A stretch of 64,000 nt of DNA from Hyaloraphidium curvatum (lineage: Eukaryota > Monoblepharomycota > Hyaloraphidiomycetes > Hyaloraphidiales > Hyaloraphidiaceae). Position 1 is the stretch's first letter; every line of letters begins with the position of its first letter. Positions 19,793-30,767 of the stretch are shown here, piece after piece. Position numbers and translations under genes: made by a program. The stretch is from contig JAIVFI010000004.1 in NCBI GenBank assembly GCA_025558095.1, forward strand, positions 62,001 through 126,000, read 5' to 3'. Below the pieces are notes generated by a model, which saw only the letters and a list, made by a program, of their open reading frames with translations, was not told where the DNA came from and did not search any database.

Positions 19793-20932
19793 CTAGGAGA
19801 TCCGACACTCCACCTCCAGCATGACTCGAAGTAGTAGCTTCATTACGTCCTTTCCAATAACGTATACCCTCCGATTCAGTCTATCGCCTAGGCCACGCGG
19901 TTCGCCTGGCAGGACAAGCTCCGTCAGCCCAGGGACCCCCGGGCACACCGGCAGCCGGAAACCCACCGGGTGGATCTTGATCTCGTTCAAGCCCGCGCCC
20001 TGCACGCCGACCACCTCGAGCGGCTTGCCGTCGGGTCCGATGGCCTTGATCACGCCCTCGTTCATCTCCACCTTGGAGCCCTGGGGGACCTGCACGACGA
20101 CGTTGGGGGCCATCTTGAGGCGGAGGTCGTGGAGCTGCGGGGCGCGAATGTTCGCGGGGCAAGCAGAGGAAGTGGGCGGGGCGGGGCGGATGAAGGCGGG
20201 CGGATGATGGGAGCGGCACCGACACGGTCGCGTGAAGGGCGGATGGTCAGATAGGGCATCGGGGTAGCGGCCCGGCACGGCCCACGCACCGGGCATCCCC
20301 TGCACATCAGGCACAGCAGCAGCGTGCTCAGCAGCAGCATCAGGATGGCCGAGAGCACGATGAGCGCAATCTCCCAGGAGGCCAGGCCGGTGCTCGAGGG
20401 GGTGAAGTACGCGCCGACAAAGGCGGGCGCGATGGGGCACAGCGCGGGGAAGCGCAGACGGCAGCCGGTGGGGTTGCAGTCGCCCTCGTTGGCGACGGTC
20501 AGGATGACGGTGCGGAGGTCGCTGCCGCACGCGGCCTGGGAGGTCTGGTTGGTCTGCGCGGGGAAAGGGTCAGCGCCTCTGTCGCCCCGCCATCTCCCCG
20601 CGATCGTACGGGGCAGCACGTGCACGTCTGTCGGCGCGGAGGCGGTGCGAATCGCGGATCGAGAGGTTAAGGGCGGGGGCGGAAGCGGTCAGCGAGGGAC
20701 CATCCGTGCGGCGGCCGCACCCACGCAGGTGGCGGCCTTCCACTGGCCCTGCGGTGCGAAACGGCACCGTGCGGAGCGGGCGGCGGCGGGATGCGGCGCG
20801 GGGCGGGTGCGAAGGCGGGCGGTTAGAGGGGAGGGGGACCGCGGGCGGCGCGCGCACCTGCGCGTCGGCGCCGGTCGCGGAGAGCACGACGAGCGCCGCG
20901 GCGAGCAGCATAATCAGCGTGGGGCCCCGCAT
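19793..20932 (-). CDS. hypothetical small type I membrane protein with Cys-rich ectodomain
   Basis: Exons 20858-20932, 20290-20553 and 19793-20134 sum to 681 nt (226 aa). Residues 1-25 are a signal peptide ending ATGADAQ at the first splice site. A short ectodomain has CGSDLRTVILTVANEGDCNP and two further Cys before a transmembrane helix (EIALIVLSAILMLLLSTLLL), followed directly by CLMCRGCP and a cytoplasmic part of about 100 residues rich in Val/Gly (NVVVQVPQGSKVEMNEG, KAIGPDGKPLEVVGVQ). I recognise no family. The start Met (20930-20932) was picked because it gives the signal peptide; longer in-frame starts exist. It sits between two MFS transporters on the same strand, which may be coincidence. 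Confidence 0.55.
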
Positions 20933-21139
20933 CGCGGCGAGGGGCGGCGCGGGCGTGTGGGGCAGCGGCCGGGGAGGAAGCGGGACGGGAATCCGCACGG
21001 TTGGCTGGACCCTGACCTCGAACCAGTCCCCCGAGCAAGTCGTGGGCAGCCGAGCACCGACATCAGTTACGGCCGTCTAGTTGAAGAATCTATGGCCCCG
21101 ACAACGGGCCCATCGCCCATCGGCCAAAGAGTCGGCCGA

Positions 21140-23386
21140 TCACTTCTCCTCTGCGGCAGCCACGGCCGCCTCCGCCGCCGCCGCGTCCCCCGCGGACCTC
21201 CCCCTCCCCACCGTCCTCGACAACCACCCCGTCCCCCTCGTCTTCTCTACCGCCGCGAGCTGCTTCCCCGCGTTGGCGTTCTCCGACCACGGCTTGCGGG
21301 AGACCCGCGCCCGGGTGCCGAAGACGACGACGTAGGCGATGCCGAGGGCAAAGATGGAGGCCAGGCCGGCGAGGAGGGTGTAGAAACCGCCGGGGCCCAT
21401 GGTGGCGTAGCCGGGGGCGGCGATGAGGGGGGCGATCGAGCCCATCTGCGTGCGCGGAAAGCGTCAGCAAAGGCGTTAAGAGCGCGCAATGCATGGAACT
21501 CACGATGAACCGCGTACAGTTACTCATAGCTGTAATACTGGACGCCTCGAAGTAAAACACGTCGATCATGTACGTCCCGATCGTAGCACCGACGATCATC
21601 TGTCCATCTGCGATGGGAAAACGCAACCAGTCAGCGCCGATTCTCCTCAGGGAGGCGACGGCTACCCACATCCGGTGAAGATCATCCCCAGCGCCGGCAC
21701 CGGCCACGGCAGCTGGCTCTGCACCGCCCACCCGTACAGCAGCAGCCCGGTGACGTTGCACACCATGCCCACCGTCGCCGAGCGCAGCCTGTCCTCCTGG
21801 ACGTAGACGCCCCGGCGGGACTTCCACCCGTTCACGGCGCGGTCCGTCATCCACCCGCCGAAGACGGAGCCGAACATCATCCCGAAGCCGAGGGACATCT
21901 GCACGAAGCCGACGGCGGCGGCGTTGAAGCCGTAGAGGCGGGAGAAGTCGCGGGGAACGGTGGCGGGGTACGTGTAGAAGGCTGGAGGGAACGGTGAGCA
22001 CGGCGATCGGCAAGGACAGATGATGCAGCCCACCCATGAAGCTGATGGATGAGTAGACGGTGGGGAATGCGACGAACGAGTAGCGGATGTAGTAGAACGC
22101 CCGCAGCGGGTTCGGCCGCGCCTTCTTCTTCGGGTCTCCCCGCAGCGTCTCGGGAATGAGGAAGAAGGTGCTGCGAAGCAGAGGCGGGTGAGCGACCGTA
22201 GCAACCGGAACATGCGGCCCGAGAAACCCACAGGGCAAAGACGGACATCGACAGCCCGCACCCGACGATGAATATGTACCTCCACCCCAGCGTCTGCGTC
22301 ACCGCCCCGCCGATGATGGGAGCCACCACCGGCCCGATCAGCGACCCCAGCATGTACAGCCCCATGGCCCTCCCCCGCTCCTCCTTGCGGTAGATGTCCA
22401 CGATGCACCCCGAGCACACTGCCAGGCCGGCGCCGGCTCCCCCCGTACTAACGATGCGCATGGCAAGGAAGACGCCGATGTTGGGGGAGAAGAAGCAGCC
22501 GATGTTGCCGGCGGCGTTGATGATCTGGCTGACCAGCAAAACCCAGCGGCGGCCGTACAGGTCGGCGAGGGGGGACCAGAAGACGGGCATGATGCCGAGG
22601 GAGAGGATGCCGACGGCTGCAAGCGAGAGAGAGAGAGGAAGAAACGAGAAAAGATAGAAAGGAGGAAGAAGGGAGGTAGGACAGGAAGTCAGGATCCGAA
22701 AACCGACTCGGCACGCAACGAAACCCACTCAGGGTGAGGTTGGCCATAACGTCCGAAACCCCGAACTCGGCCTGCATCTTGGTGAGCGCCGGCGAAAAGA
22801 CCGAGCCCGTAAGAGCGCCCAGGACGCCCGTCAGCCCGCAGACGGAGATGATTGCCGTCTTCCACCCCTTGCTGTACATGTCGTACCGGGTCCACGGCGG
22901 CCGCGCCGTGGCGCTCTTGTTGGAGGCCACGGAGATGACGGATTTCCGCCGCGGGGGAGGAGCCGGCTTGCCGTCCAGGAGGATGTTGCCCTCGGCGTCG
23001 AACTCGGGCACGACCCCGCGCTTCGGGTTCGTGACATCCGGGCCGAGGGTGAAGTAGCGCAGAAAGGCGCCGAAGGGGCCCTTCATGTTGAGGAGCGGGT
23101 GGGACAGGTAGGGGTATTCCTCGAAGACGGTGTCGGGATCCTTCTTCGCCTGCGGCTCGGCGGAGGCGAACGAATCCTCGACGCCGACCTTGAGGCCGTC
23201 GTCCTTGTCTTTGCCAATCTCGGAGGGCGACGACGGGGCGTCCGTCGTCTCGGATCCCGCGTGGTCGTCGTCCGCCGGCGCTGCCCCGAAGGGCCGCAGC
23301 CCGTCGGGCGCAACCACCGCGGGGGACGGCGCGGGGTCCCCGGCCTGCGGGCGGTCCGTCATCTCCAAATCCGATACGCTGCCCAT
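21140..23386 (-). CDS. MFS transporter, DHA1-like, with long cytosolic N-terminus
   Basis: Six exons (22729-23386, 22232-22616, 22034-22170, 21670-21981, 21504-21607, 21140-21445) sum to 1902 nt, 633 aa. The first 180 residues are acidic and low complexity. Transmembrane 2-3 carries the MFS signature SPLADLYGRRW, helix 5 has GSLIGPVVAPIIGG, and FLIPETLRGDPKK marks the central cytosolic loop. The second half repeats the pattern (GGWMTDRAVNGWKSRRG, VQEDRLRSATVG) seen in the paralog 1.4 kb downstream. All five splice joins restore transporter motifs, for example FALTFFLIPETL. The gene probably encodes a plasma-membrane proton-coupled exporter. Substrate is unknown. The start at 23384-23386 gives MGSVSDLEM; an upstream in-frame Met exists. 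Confidence 0.85.
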
Positions 23387-23599
23387 GGCGGGGCGGAGGC
23401 CGTGGTGTGATTGCGGGCTAACGGGAGAAGTTGTGCCCCAGGCGGTCCACCGGGTGGCAAGGAGGTTCAAGCGAGGTGGCCAATCGATTCACTGTGGCTT
23501 GCCAAGTTCCGCCAGCCGCATGCGGCAGCGAGGATATCGTAAGCGCCTCTTCTACAGCTGGCAGAGCTGAATTTGTAGCGCCCAGGTGATCGCGCACCA

Positions 23600-24892
23600 T
23601 CAAGCGCCTCCTACTCCGAACGAAGCCACCTTCTTCTCCAACCACTGCTCGACGGCCGGGATCCAGTTCCACCTCCTGTAATCCTTCGTCGGCTGATCGA
23701 ACGACCTCACGTGCCGCAGCAGCCTCTCCGCCATCTCCTGGCCCCCCGACTCCACCAGGGGCCCGAGCTGGTGCATGGACGTGCGGATCCCAAACACCAC
23801 CGCTCCCGTGACGGGCAGCCTGACGAACGTCTGCGCCTCGGTGCGCGCAAACACCCTCTCTCCCGCGTTGTCGGCATCGACGGGAGCGACCTTGGAGATG
23901 CCCTGCTCCTCCTCGTGCCTGAGCTCGCGGTGCATGTCCGAAAAGTCGACGAAGGTGCAGTTCCATCGCCGGCTGGGCGAGTCAACCTTGAGCGTCTTGA
24001 AGAAACGTTCCATGTGCGGCATGAGCGGCGGCGAGTTGGGCACCGACTTGTGGATCTTGCGCAGCGATCCCGGGACGGCGTTGTGGAGCAGCGGCCCCGG
24101 GAACGAGAAGCAGTTGATCGACGCGGTCACGAGGTATTCCTCGTCGTCGCCGTCGTAAAAGTCCGGCACCTTTGCCGGGGCGGCAAACCCGAGCTCGCGG
24201 AGGCGCCCGCGCCGCTCGAGGATGGCAAAATCCTCGACGGCGCACTGCCCGAGGATCTCCAGGCAATGCTCGGATCCCTCGGCCTGTGGATCCCAGGTCC
24301 ATTCCCGCGGCTCGAGGGGAACTCCCGGCGAGGGGACGAACTTGAGCAGGCCCGCCGCCTCGTTGCGGAAGAGCCCGGGATAGCGCACAGACAGGAAGCC
24401 GGTGACGGCGTTCAGCAGCTCCCTAACCGCTTCGTCGCGTCCTGGGACCCAAGCGACGCACCGCTGCCGCTTCTCCGGGTCCGCGAGGAGCCTCAGCCGT
24501 TCCGACATCTGGAACGGGTACGTCGAGTCCACCACGAGCCACTCGGCGGGCTCCAGGCGCGAAAGCGACATTCGGGGGCGGTACACGTCGTTGCCGGCCT
24601 TGACGTAGATGACGGGCGGGCTCGGCGTGGTCAGCGGAGAGGCGACGGCGCTCGGCGGGATCGCGAACGGCCGGTCCGGGTCCGCTTCCTCCACCGGGGT
24701 CCAGCGAATCGGCGCCGGGGGCACATCCTGTTTCGCAGCAGCGCCGTTGCCGTTCGCTTTATCCCTCGCTTTGTCCTCGTCGCCGTCCTTTAGCGTAAAC
24801 GCGGACGAGTTGACGAACGCCCACATTCCCGCCAGCGCGGTGCCGACCACCGCGACGCCGGCGAGGACCTGCACCGGCAACGGTCGAGACAT
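23600..24892 (-). CDS. DUF3445 / heme-dependent oxidative N-demethylase (HODM)-like protein with N-terminal anchor
   Basis: This is a single-exon 430-aa protein. The phrases YRPRMSLSRLEPAEWLVVDS, VTGFLSVRYPGLF and, near the C-terminus, FARTEAQTFVRLPVTGAVVF followed by IRT match my memory of the DUF3445 family, whose studied members are heme-dependent oxidative N-demethylases of secondary amines. Residues 5-25 form a hydrophobic segment (LPVQVLAGVAVVGTALAGMW), so this version is probably membrane-anchored, which bacterial enzymes are not. There are fungal DUF3445 proteins with such anchors. The heme ligand cannot be assigned by eye. It stands alone between the MFS and tetraspanin genes. The alternative is a catalytically divergent relative. 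Confidence 0.65.
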   Translation of the reverse strand: MSRPLPVQVLAGVAVVGTALAGMWAFVNSSAFTLKDGDEDKARDKANGNGAAAKQDVPPAPIRWTPVEEADPDRPFAIPPSAVASPLTTPSPPVIYVKAGNDVYRPRMSLSRLEPAEWLVVDSTYPFQMSERLRLLADPEKRQRCVAWVPGRDEAVRELLNAVTGFLSVRYPGLFRNEAAGLLKFVPSPGVPLEPREWTWDPQAEGSEHCLEILGQCAVEDFAILERRGRLRELGFAAPAKVPDFYDGDDEEYLVTASINCFSFPGPLLHNAVPGSLRKIHKSVPNSPPLMPHMERFFKTLKVDSPSRRWNCTFVDFSDMHRELRHEEEQGISKVAPVDADNAGERVFARTEAQTFVRLPVTGAVVFGIRTSMHQLGPLVESGGQEMAERLLRHVRSFDQPTKDYRRWNWIPAVEQWLEKKVASFGVGGA

Positions 24893-25243
24893 CTCGTTGC
24901 TGTCAACGATTGAGCTCTTATGCTGTGAGCTTCAGAGCGTTCAGTTCCGTTCCGTCGGCGCGTGGCCTGCCCGATCTCCCGATCAGTCACCCGCATCGCC
25001 GATGACGCATCCCCGGCGATAGACCACCGAAAGGCGTCGATGGACTGCAGCAAATGGCATACGGATGATGTGCCGACGGGCCCTGCTTCGACATAATCCA
25101 CCTTGATTAAACCCTACATGGAGAAATGCCAAGCATACCGACTCCAAAGCTCCACTTGACAACTCGATCTCTCCCCTCCCTTAACACTCCACTCAGCCAC
25201 ACCAACGCGCCAGCGCGGAGGCCGAAATGCTCGTACTCCGTGC
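24893..25243. other. intergenic, promoter side of the DUF3445 gene
   Basis: This spacer of 351 bp holds the DUF3445 gene promoter and the 3' end of the tetraspanin-like gene. No motif, RNA gene or repeat is visible. Confidence 0.4.
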
Positions 25244-26391
25244 TTAGGCCTTGACGGCCGGGTCCTCCATGTAGACGGTCTGGGGGGCGCGGGCACGCCT
25301 GTTCATGTCGTCGATGATGTCGTTCTTGACGAGGCAGGTGATGATGAGGAGGATGAGCTGGGAAACGGGATGTTTAGCAGAGTGATGAGCAAGGCATGGT
25401 GTGAAGAGGACTCACGATGACGGCAAAGACGACCCAGATGACGATCAGGGCGATGGTCGAGAAGCGGTTGTAGATGTCCACGAGGATGTCGCCGCAGCCC
25501 TGGGTCGTGGGCGTGTCGTCAAAGCCGAGGCAGTTGTTCTGAAAAGCAAGAAACGGATCAGCAAGATGGTTGCGGTGCTTGCAGGAGCCTCCTGAACCCA
25601 CGGTCTTCTCGAACTGCTGCCTCGTGTCCGCGGGGGTGTTGTTCCACGCCTGCTGGAGCAGACCGCGGGGGTCGTTCTTGTAGGCAACGTAGGCCCAGGT
25701 GAAGAAACCGGCCAGGGCGGCCGAAAGGACGAGGCAGATGACGACGAAGACGATGTAGCAGTTGAGGGCGGCGGTGTTGTTTTGGCAGATGCCGACGAAG
25801 CCGACGATGGCGGTGATGAGGCAAATCACACCCAGGGCGATCAAGCTGGCGACTGTGAGGAGAGGGTTCCTTAGCCACTGGTCCGAGCCTCCGCAAATGT
25901 CCCCGGGTCCGAGCGGCGCGGAACTGAACGTCGGCAACAGAGAGCCAACAGCGCAATAAAGTGGCACCTTCCAGAAGGTGCCAGTTCACAGCAGCCGCGG
26001 CCTCCCGACCGGGCAGTCGTCCAGGCGATCCGCTGAACCCAGAGGACACTCCACCGAAGTCGCCGGTACTCACACACAGCAAGCGCCGTCGTGCTCTCCT
26101 TGTAGAGCCCCTGAGCGAAGCCGTAACTAGTCGGAGGACACGAGAAAGAGCAACAGAAGGCAGTGCGGTGGGACAAACACGGCGGCCGTCAGCGTGTCCC
26201 CCGAAACGGAAGGAAGCGTCCACTCACGCGCCGATGGCGATGCAGATGACACCGATGGCAAGAATGAGAACTGTTCACGTCGCCGGCCGGTCCCAGAACG
26301 TCAGCTCGCGGTTTCGGCATCCGCGGGCGGCAAGGTGCCCACGGGAGAAAATGGCGAGGGCAGTCTTGCCCAGGGCGGCGCAGAAGCCCAT
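25244..26391 (-). CDS. tetraspanin-like four-TM protein
   Basis: The exons are 26343-26391, 26228-26270, about 26074-26126, 25602 to about 25923, 25416-25538 and 25244-25357. TM1 is split by an intron (AIFS|LLILAIGVICIAIG). TM2 is LLTVASLIALGVICLITAIVG, TM3 is NCYIVFVVICLVLSAALAGFF, and TM4 is STIALIVIWVVFAVI|LILLI. A large loop between TM3 and TM4 contains NNCLGFDD and QGCGDIL, a reduced version of the tetraspanin CCG pattern. The junction between exons 3 and 4 is ambiguous: two models, 233 aa (acceptor before 25923, donor GTGTGA) and 223 aa (acceptor before 25888, donor GTGAGT), both stay in frame. Tetraspanins organise membrane microdomains; the role here is unknown. Confidence 0.7.
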
Positions 26392-26700
26392 GGCGGCGGA
26401 CGGCGGCGGGCGAGGGGGTGTGGAGGCAAAAGAAAAACTAGGCCGGAGAGGTGCTCGCTGCGCAGCCGGGCGCGGGAAGCGGGGAGGTCCGACGAGCTGA
26501 GGAGAAGGGGTTCAATCGGTCGCCGGCGCGCCCCCATTTGGGCGGCTGGATCGCCAGGGTCCAAAGGCCAAAACCAGAACAGCAGCTGCTTCGGCTCCAT
26601 CCAGTAGCAATACAGATGAAGAAAGTGTCCACGGCAAGCTCCATCCACGCCGGCCGGGTCCGGTGCCTACGCTCGGTCCCCACTTCTATCTCGCCTTTCG

Positions 26701-27417
26701 TCACCGATCGTCGCTCTCCTCCAGAAACCCCTCCTCAGGAACGGTGAAATCGTAGTAGAACATGATGGCATCCACATACTCCTCCCCGTTGGTCCCGTCG
26801 TTCTTTTTCAGGCGTCCGACGCCGGGAATTCGCCCCCTCTCGGTGAAGCCCAGGTTGCGCCAAAGGGTGACGCTGCCCACGTTGTTGGCAAACACGAGGT
26901 TGAACACCGAGGCGCGGTAGCCCAGCAGCGGGGCCAGTTTGATGAACATCCGGCCCATCAGGGTCCCAACGCCGAGCTTCCGGAAGTCTTTGTTGGTGAG
27001 AAAGCCCCCGTTGCAGACGTGCGAACATCTAGGGACACAGATGCCGTTGAGAAACGCGCAAGTCGCGTCGAAAAGTCTTTCTCACCGCCCAGGGTAGTTG
27101 GGTTTGATGTAGAACGCGCCCAAGACGGTGTTCCCGTCCTTGGTCACGGCGAACGCGTCGTGCGACAAAAAGTAGGCCAGGAAGGGCACCTCGTCCAGCT
27201 CCAACTCCTGTGGATAACTGTTTCCCATCCGGATTTCGTGGTTGAGCATTTCTCGAATGGTGGCCAGAACCTCGGGCGGGGACTGCCGCGTGACGCGTTC
27301 CACCACGACCTCTGCGCCCGACGCGAGCTTCGTGCGGTGCGGGAGCATTTTCGCGAGCGCATCGCCATTGGCGGATGCCGCGGCAGGCCTGGCGATGTCT
27401 CCGTACGCGGAAGACAT
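26701..27417 (-). CDS. GNAT-family N-acetyltransferase
   Basis: Exons 27086-27417 and 26701-27028 join at PGR|CSHVCNGGF to give 219 aa. The acetyl-CoA site is RKLGVGTLMGRMF, preceded by the beta4 segment LGAFYIKPNYPGRCSH and followed by the beta5-alpha4 region VFNLVFANNVGSVTLWRNLG and FTERGRIPG, a very typical GNAT C-terminus. The closest resemblance I can recall is to fungal acetyltransferases around Mpr1 (acetylation of toxic proline analogues) and related small-molecule enzymes, but substrate is not determinable. Its start is 133 bp from the divergent secreted-protein gene, so the two share a compact promoter region. Confidence 0.85.
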
Positions 27418-27549
27418 GGTTGTTTGGTGGCCAATGTTGATGCGGGGCTTGCAGCTGCCGCACGCTCGATCATCGGTCGTTTTCTTCCTGCAGCTGTACT
27501 CAGCGGCCCTTTCCCCTCCTCCTCCTTTCTCGCTCTTGTCACTACCGCC

Positions 27550-28233
27550 ATGTCTTTCCTCCGCCTGGCCCTGGCCCTCTGCGCCGCCATCCTGCTCCTC
27601 GCCTGCGCGGCGACCGCCGCCCCCGCCCGCCTGTACGAGCGCCAGATGCAGTCCCCCGGCACGTGCAGCGGCTTCCCCGTGCGCAACCGGACGGACGAGT
27701 ACTACGTCCTCTGCACCGTCGGCTCGGACCGCAAGGCCAAGGGGACGTTCGTGGTCGGGAGCACGGATTTGACGCTCGAGGTTCGTCGGGGCGCTCGGCG
27801 CGCCGGACCGCCTTACCGAACCGTCCCTCTCCTCGTCGAACAGGTGATTCCGGAGGCTGTGGCCAGGAACATGTCCAAGTTCATCGCCTACTCCACCAAC
27901 GGCGGCTGGGACGGCGACTACGGTCCGTTTCGCCTCCTCTCCCGTCTTCGATCAGCGCCTCACCCTCGCTCGCACCACAGGATCCGGCAAGGGCACCGTT
28001 GTCCGCATCACCATCCGCAACGCGACCCCCACCGTCGAGCGCGCCGAGGTGTCGACCAACAACGTCGGCGCCTCGGTGACCCCGGCGTGGTTCTACGACG
28101 ATGCGATCGACAAGTTCGTCGTGTACAACCTGGCGTACCCCGTCAGCGGGATCTTCTCGGTCGACGTGAGTCCTCGGCTCTTCGCTACCGCGGGAAAGTG
28201 CTGATCGATCCCCGTCAGATGTTCTACGCTTGA
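27550..28233 (+). CDS. small secreted protein, unknown family
   Basis: Four exons (27550-27780, 27844-27922, 27981-28165, 28219-28233) sum to 510 nt, 169 aa. Residues 1-24 are a signal peptide (MSFLRLALALCAAILLLACA). The mature part has one Cys pair (GTCSGF...YVLCTV) and a beta-rich C-terminal half (TVVRITIRNATPTVERAEVS, AWFYDDAIDKFVVYNLAYPV). The last exon codes only MFYA and stop; reading through instead would give VSPRLFATAGKC. I find no enzyme motif. Secretion or a cell-wall role is the inference. Confidence 0.6.
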   Translation: MSFLRLALALCAAILLLACAATAAPARLYERQMQSPGTCSGFPVRNRTDEYYVLCTVGSDRKAKGTFVVGSTDLTLEVRRGARRAGPPYRTVPLLVEQVIPEAVARNMSKFIAYSTNGGWDGDYGPFRLLSRLRSAPHPRSHHRIRQGHRCPHHHPQRDPHRRARRGVDQQRRRLGDPGVVLRRCDRQVRRVQPGVPRQRDLLGRRESSALRYRGKVLIDPRQMFYA

Positions 28234-28459
28234 ACGATCAAGATGGAACGACGATCTCGCCAACAAGACTCAAATGAAGGCGCAAAGGAAGGACCAACGG
28301 ATGAGAAAGCAAGATGCGGCATCGATACATGGTGAAATAGACGCGCGAGATTGCGGTTCGAGCTTCTTACACGAGCTATATCGGATAACGTTAGCGGCCC
28401 AGGTCCCATTGGCTTTTTCCCTCTCCCACGCAGAGGCTGTACAGCAGTCCTTCGTCGGA

Positions 28460-30498
28460 TCACGCGGCGTCCTGTGCGGTTGCGGTGTTAGCAACCCGGG
28501 CAGGGGAAGCGGGCCGCGGTCCACCCACGGTGTACTGCGCCCAGCCGTAGCTCTTCTCCACCGCCACGTTCCAGATCTTGTACAGCCTGTCCCGCTCTGC
28601 CAAACGGGCATCAGGCCCCCCGCACCGCCCCACCGCAAACGACGGGACGACCCACCGGCCTCCTTCATCCTCGGCACGAAGTGCTCCACGTCCTCGGCGA
28701 ACTTTGCCGACACCTCCTCGGGCCCGGCCCACACCCCGACGGCGAGCCCGGCCGCGAGCGCCGCACCGAGCGCGGTGGTCTCGCGCATGAGCGGCCGCTC
28801 GACGGTGATGTTGACAAAGTCCGAGAGGATGCGGACCATCTGCTGCGAGTTGCTGAGGCCGCCGTCGACCTTGAGGATCGTGAGGGGGCTGCCGGAGGAG
28901 GCGTTCATGGCGTCGAGGATCTGCACGGTGCGGCGGGTGAGCATGGGTGCCGGAAGACGGGAAGAGGGGGACGTACGGCGCGGGTCTGGAAGCAGATTGC
29001 CTCGAGCGTGGCGCGGAGCACGTGCCCCCGCGTGGTGAACTGCGTGAGCCCCAGCACCGTCCCGCGGGCGTCTTCACGCCAGTACGGCGCAAACAAGCCG
29101 CCAAACGCCGGGACGAAGTACACCCCCCCGTTGCTCGTCGTCGCGTCGACCAGGCCGTCGACCTCCTTGGCCTCGTCGATGAGCCGGAGGTTGTTCTTCC
29201 ACCAGTTGATGGCCGAGCCGGCGGCGGAGATGGAGCCCTCGAGGGCGTAGAAGGCGGGGGCTTTGGGGGAGAGCTGGAAGCCGACGGTGGTGAGCAGACC
29301 GTTGTCGGAATAGACTGGCTTGGTCCCCGTGTTGTAGAGCATGAAGCTGGGTCGCGGACGGCGTCAGCCCCAGCCATCGACGTCGGCGGCGGGAGGCAAC
29401 CCACCATCCGGTGCCGTAGGTGCTCTTTGCGCTCCCCGGCTCCCAGCACCTCTGCCCCACCAGGGCCGCCTGCTGGTCTCCCAAGCACCCCGAGATCGGC
29501 ACCCCCTTGAGCGGCCCGTCCGCCATCGTCCCGTACACCTCGCTCGACGACGCGATGCGGGGCAGGCACTCCATCGGCACCCCGAAGAAGTCGCAGAGCT
29601 CCTTGTCCCACTGGAGGGTGTTGAGGTCCATGAGCATCGTGCGCGAGGCGTTGGAGACGTCCGTGACGTGGACGTTGTCGGTGAGCTTGAAGATGAGCCA
29701 CGAGTCGATGGTGCCGAAGAAGAGGCGCTTGGTGTCGGCGGCGGTGCGGACGGGCTTGACCTGGCGGCGAAGGTTGCGGATCAGAAGAGGAAGGGGAGCG
29801 CGCGGCACCCGCGACCGACATTGTCAAACAGCCACTTGAGCTTGACCCCCGAAAAGTAGGTCGAGAAGGGCAGCCCGCACTTCTTGGCAAAGTGCTCCCG
29901 GTCCCCGCCCGCCTTGGCGATGAGCTCCTTGACCACGTCCGCGGTGCGCGAATCGTGCCACACGATCGCGTTGTGCAGCGGCAGCCCGTAGTCCTTGTCC
30001 CACACGACGGTCGTCTCGCGCTGGTTGGTGATGCCGACGGCCACGACGTCCTTGGCGGTCAGGCCGTACTTTTCCTCGACCTGCTCCATGCACTCCTTGA
30101 TGCAGTTGTTGACCGACTCCAGGATGGCGATGGGGTTGTGCTCGGCCCATCCTGCCTTGGGGTAGATCTGCTCGAAGGTCTGCTGGGCGACGCCGACGAC
30201 CTTGCCGAGGGCGTCGAACAGGATGAAGCGCGAGGACGAGGTGCCCTGGTCGATGGAGCCGATGAACGGGGGGGTGAAGCCGTGGGCGACCTTGGCGTCG
30301 CCGGGGGCGTCGCTGGACACGACCTGTAATGGAGAAACCCGGAAAAGAGGCGCGAATGGCCGGAGGGGAGGGGCAACCGGAGTCAGGGACCACCCCGGGG
30401 GACACGGCGAATCGCGGCGGGCCCACGTGGAGGTTCGGGTGGCCCGGCGTGGGCGCCCTCGCGGGCACCTCCAGCGTCGCGTGGCCGTTGGCTGCCAT
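28460..30498 (-). CDS. GUT1: glycerol kinase
   Basis: Seven exons (30427-30498, 29820-30323, 29405-29760, 28977-29346, 28656-28920, 28529-28596, 28460-28471) sum to 1647 nt, 548 aa. It is an FGGY-family kinase with [16 protein letters not shown] at the phosphate-binding loop, [15 protein letters not shown], the FGGY signature segment around [26 protein letters not shown] and the ATP-site [16 protein letters not shown]. It converts glycerol to glycerol-3-phosphate with ATP. The intron placing CFMLYNTG is confirmed because it restores the family's TYGTGCFML. The final 12-nt exon (DAA-stop) is inferred from a GTGGGT donor and CTAAC branch-like site; read-through would add about 18 residues. It is transcribed divergently from the aquaglyceroporin gene. 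Confidence 0.92.
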
Positions 30499-30767
30499 GT
30501 TTTCTTGTCTGTCGGGGGTTGTCTGCCTGCGTGGGTGGCAGTCGGGGGTTCCGGGGAGCGGTGAGCCCGCGCTCGCGGGCGGCGGGGGGCCGCGCACCGT
30601 CGGATGCGGCCGTCTGCGGCGATTGCAACTGCGCAGAGGAGCGATTCGGTGCCGCCGGCGGGTGCGGCAAGTCGGAGCTCGAGCGGGGACGGAGACACCC
30701 GTGGGCCCTTAACGCGAACCCCGATTCCGTCCCCCGTCGGACTCCGAACAACTGAGCGCAGGACACA
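30499..30767. promoter_or_regulatory. bidirectional promoter of the glycerol kinase/aquaglyceroporin pair with a 10-bp direct repeat
   Basis: The 269 bp between the two ATGs contains GTCGGGGGTT twice, at 30511-30520 and 30541-30550, exactly 30 bp apart (near three helical turns), and a near inverted copy AACCCCGA at 30717-30724. Repeated sites in a shared promoter could bind a common regulator. This is visible in sequence; function is inference. Confidence 0.4.

Noticed and set aside
22448-23470. Full 340-aa ORF as a separate gene
   Set aside because: It is the first MFS exon read past its donor; after 22729 the frame becomes Ser/Pro-rich and loses transporter character.
28460-29890. 476-aa minus ORF overlapping glycerol kinase
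   Set aside because: Frame-shifted shadow of kinase exons; only its last few residues coincide with the true final exons.
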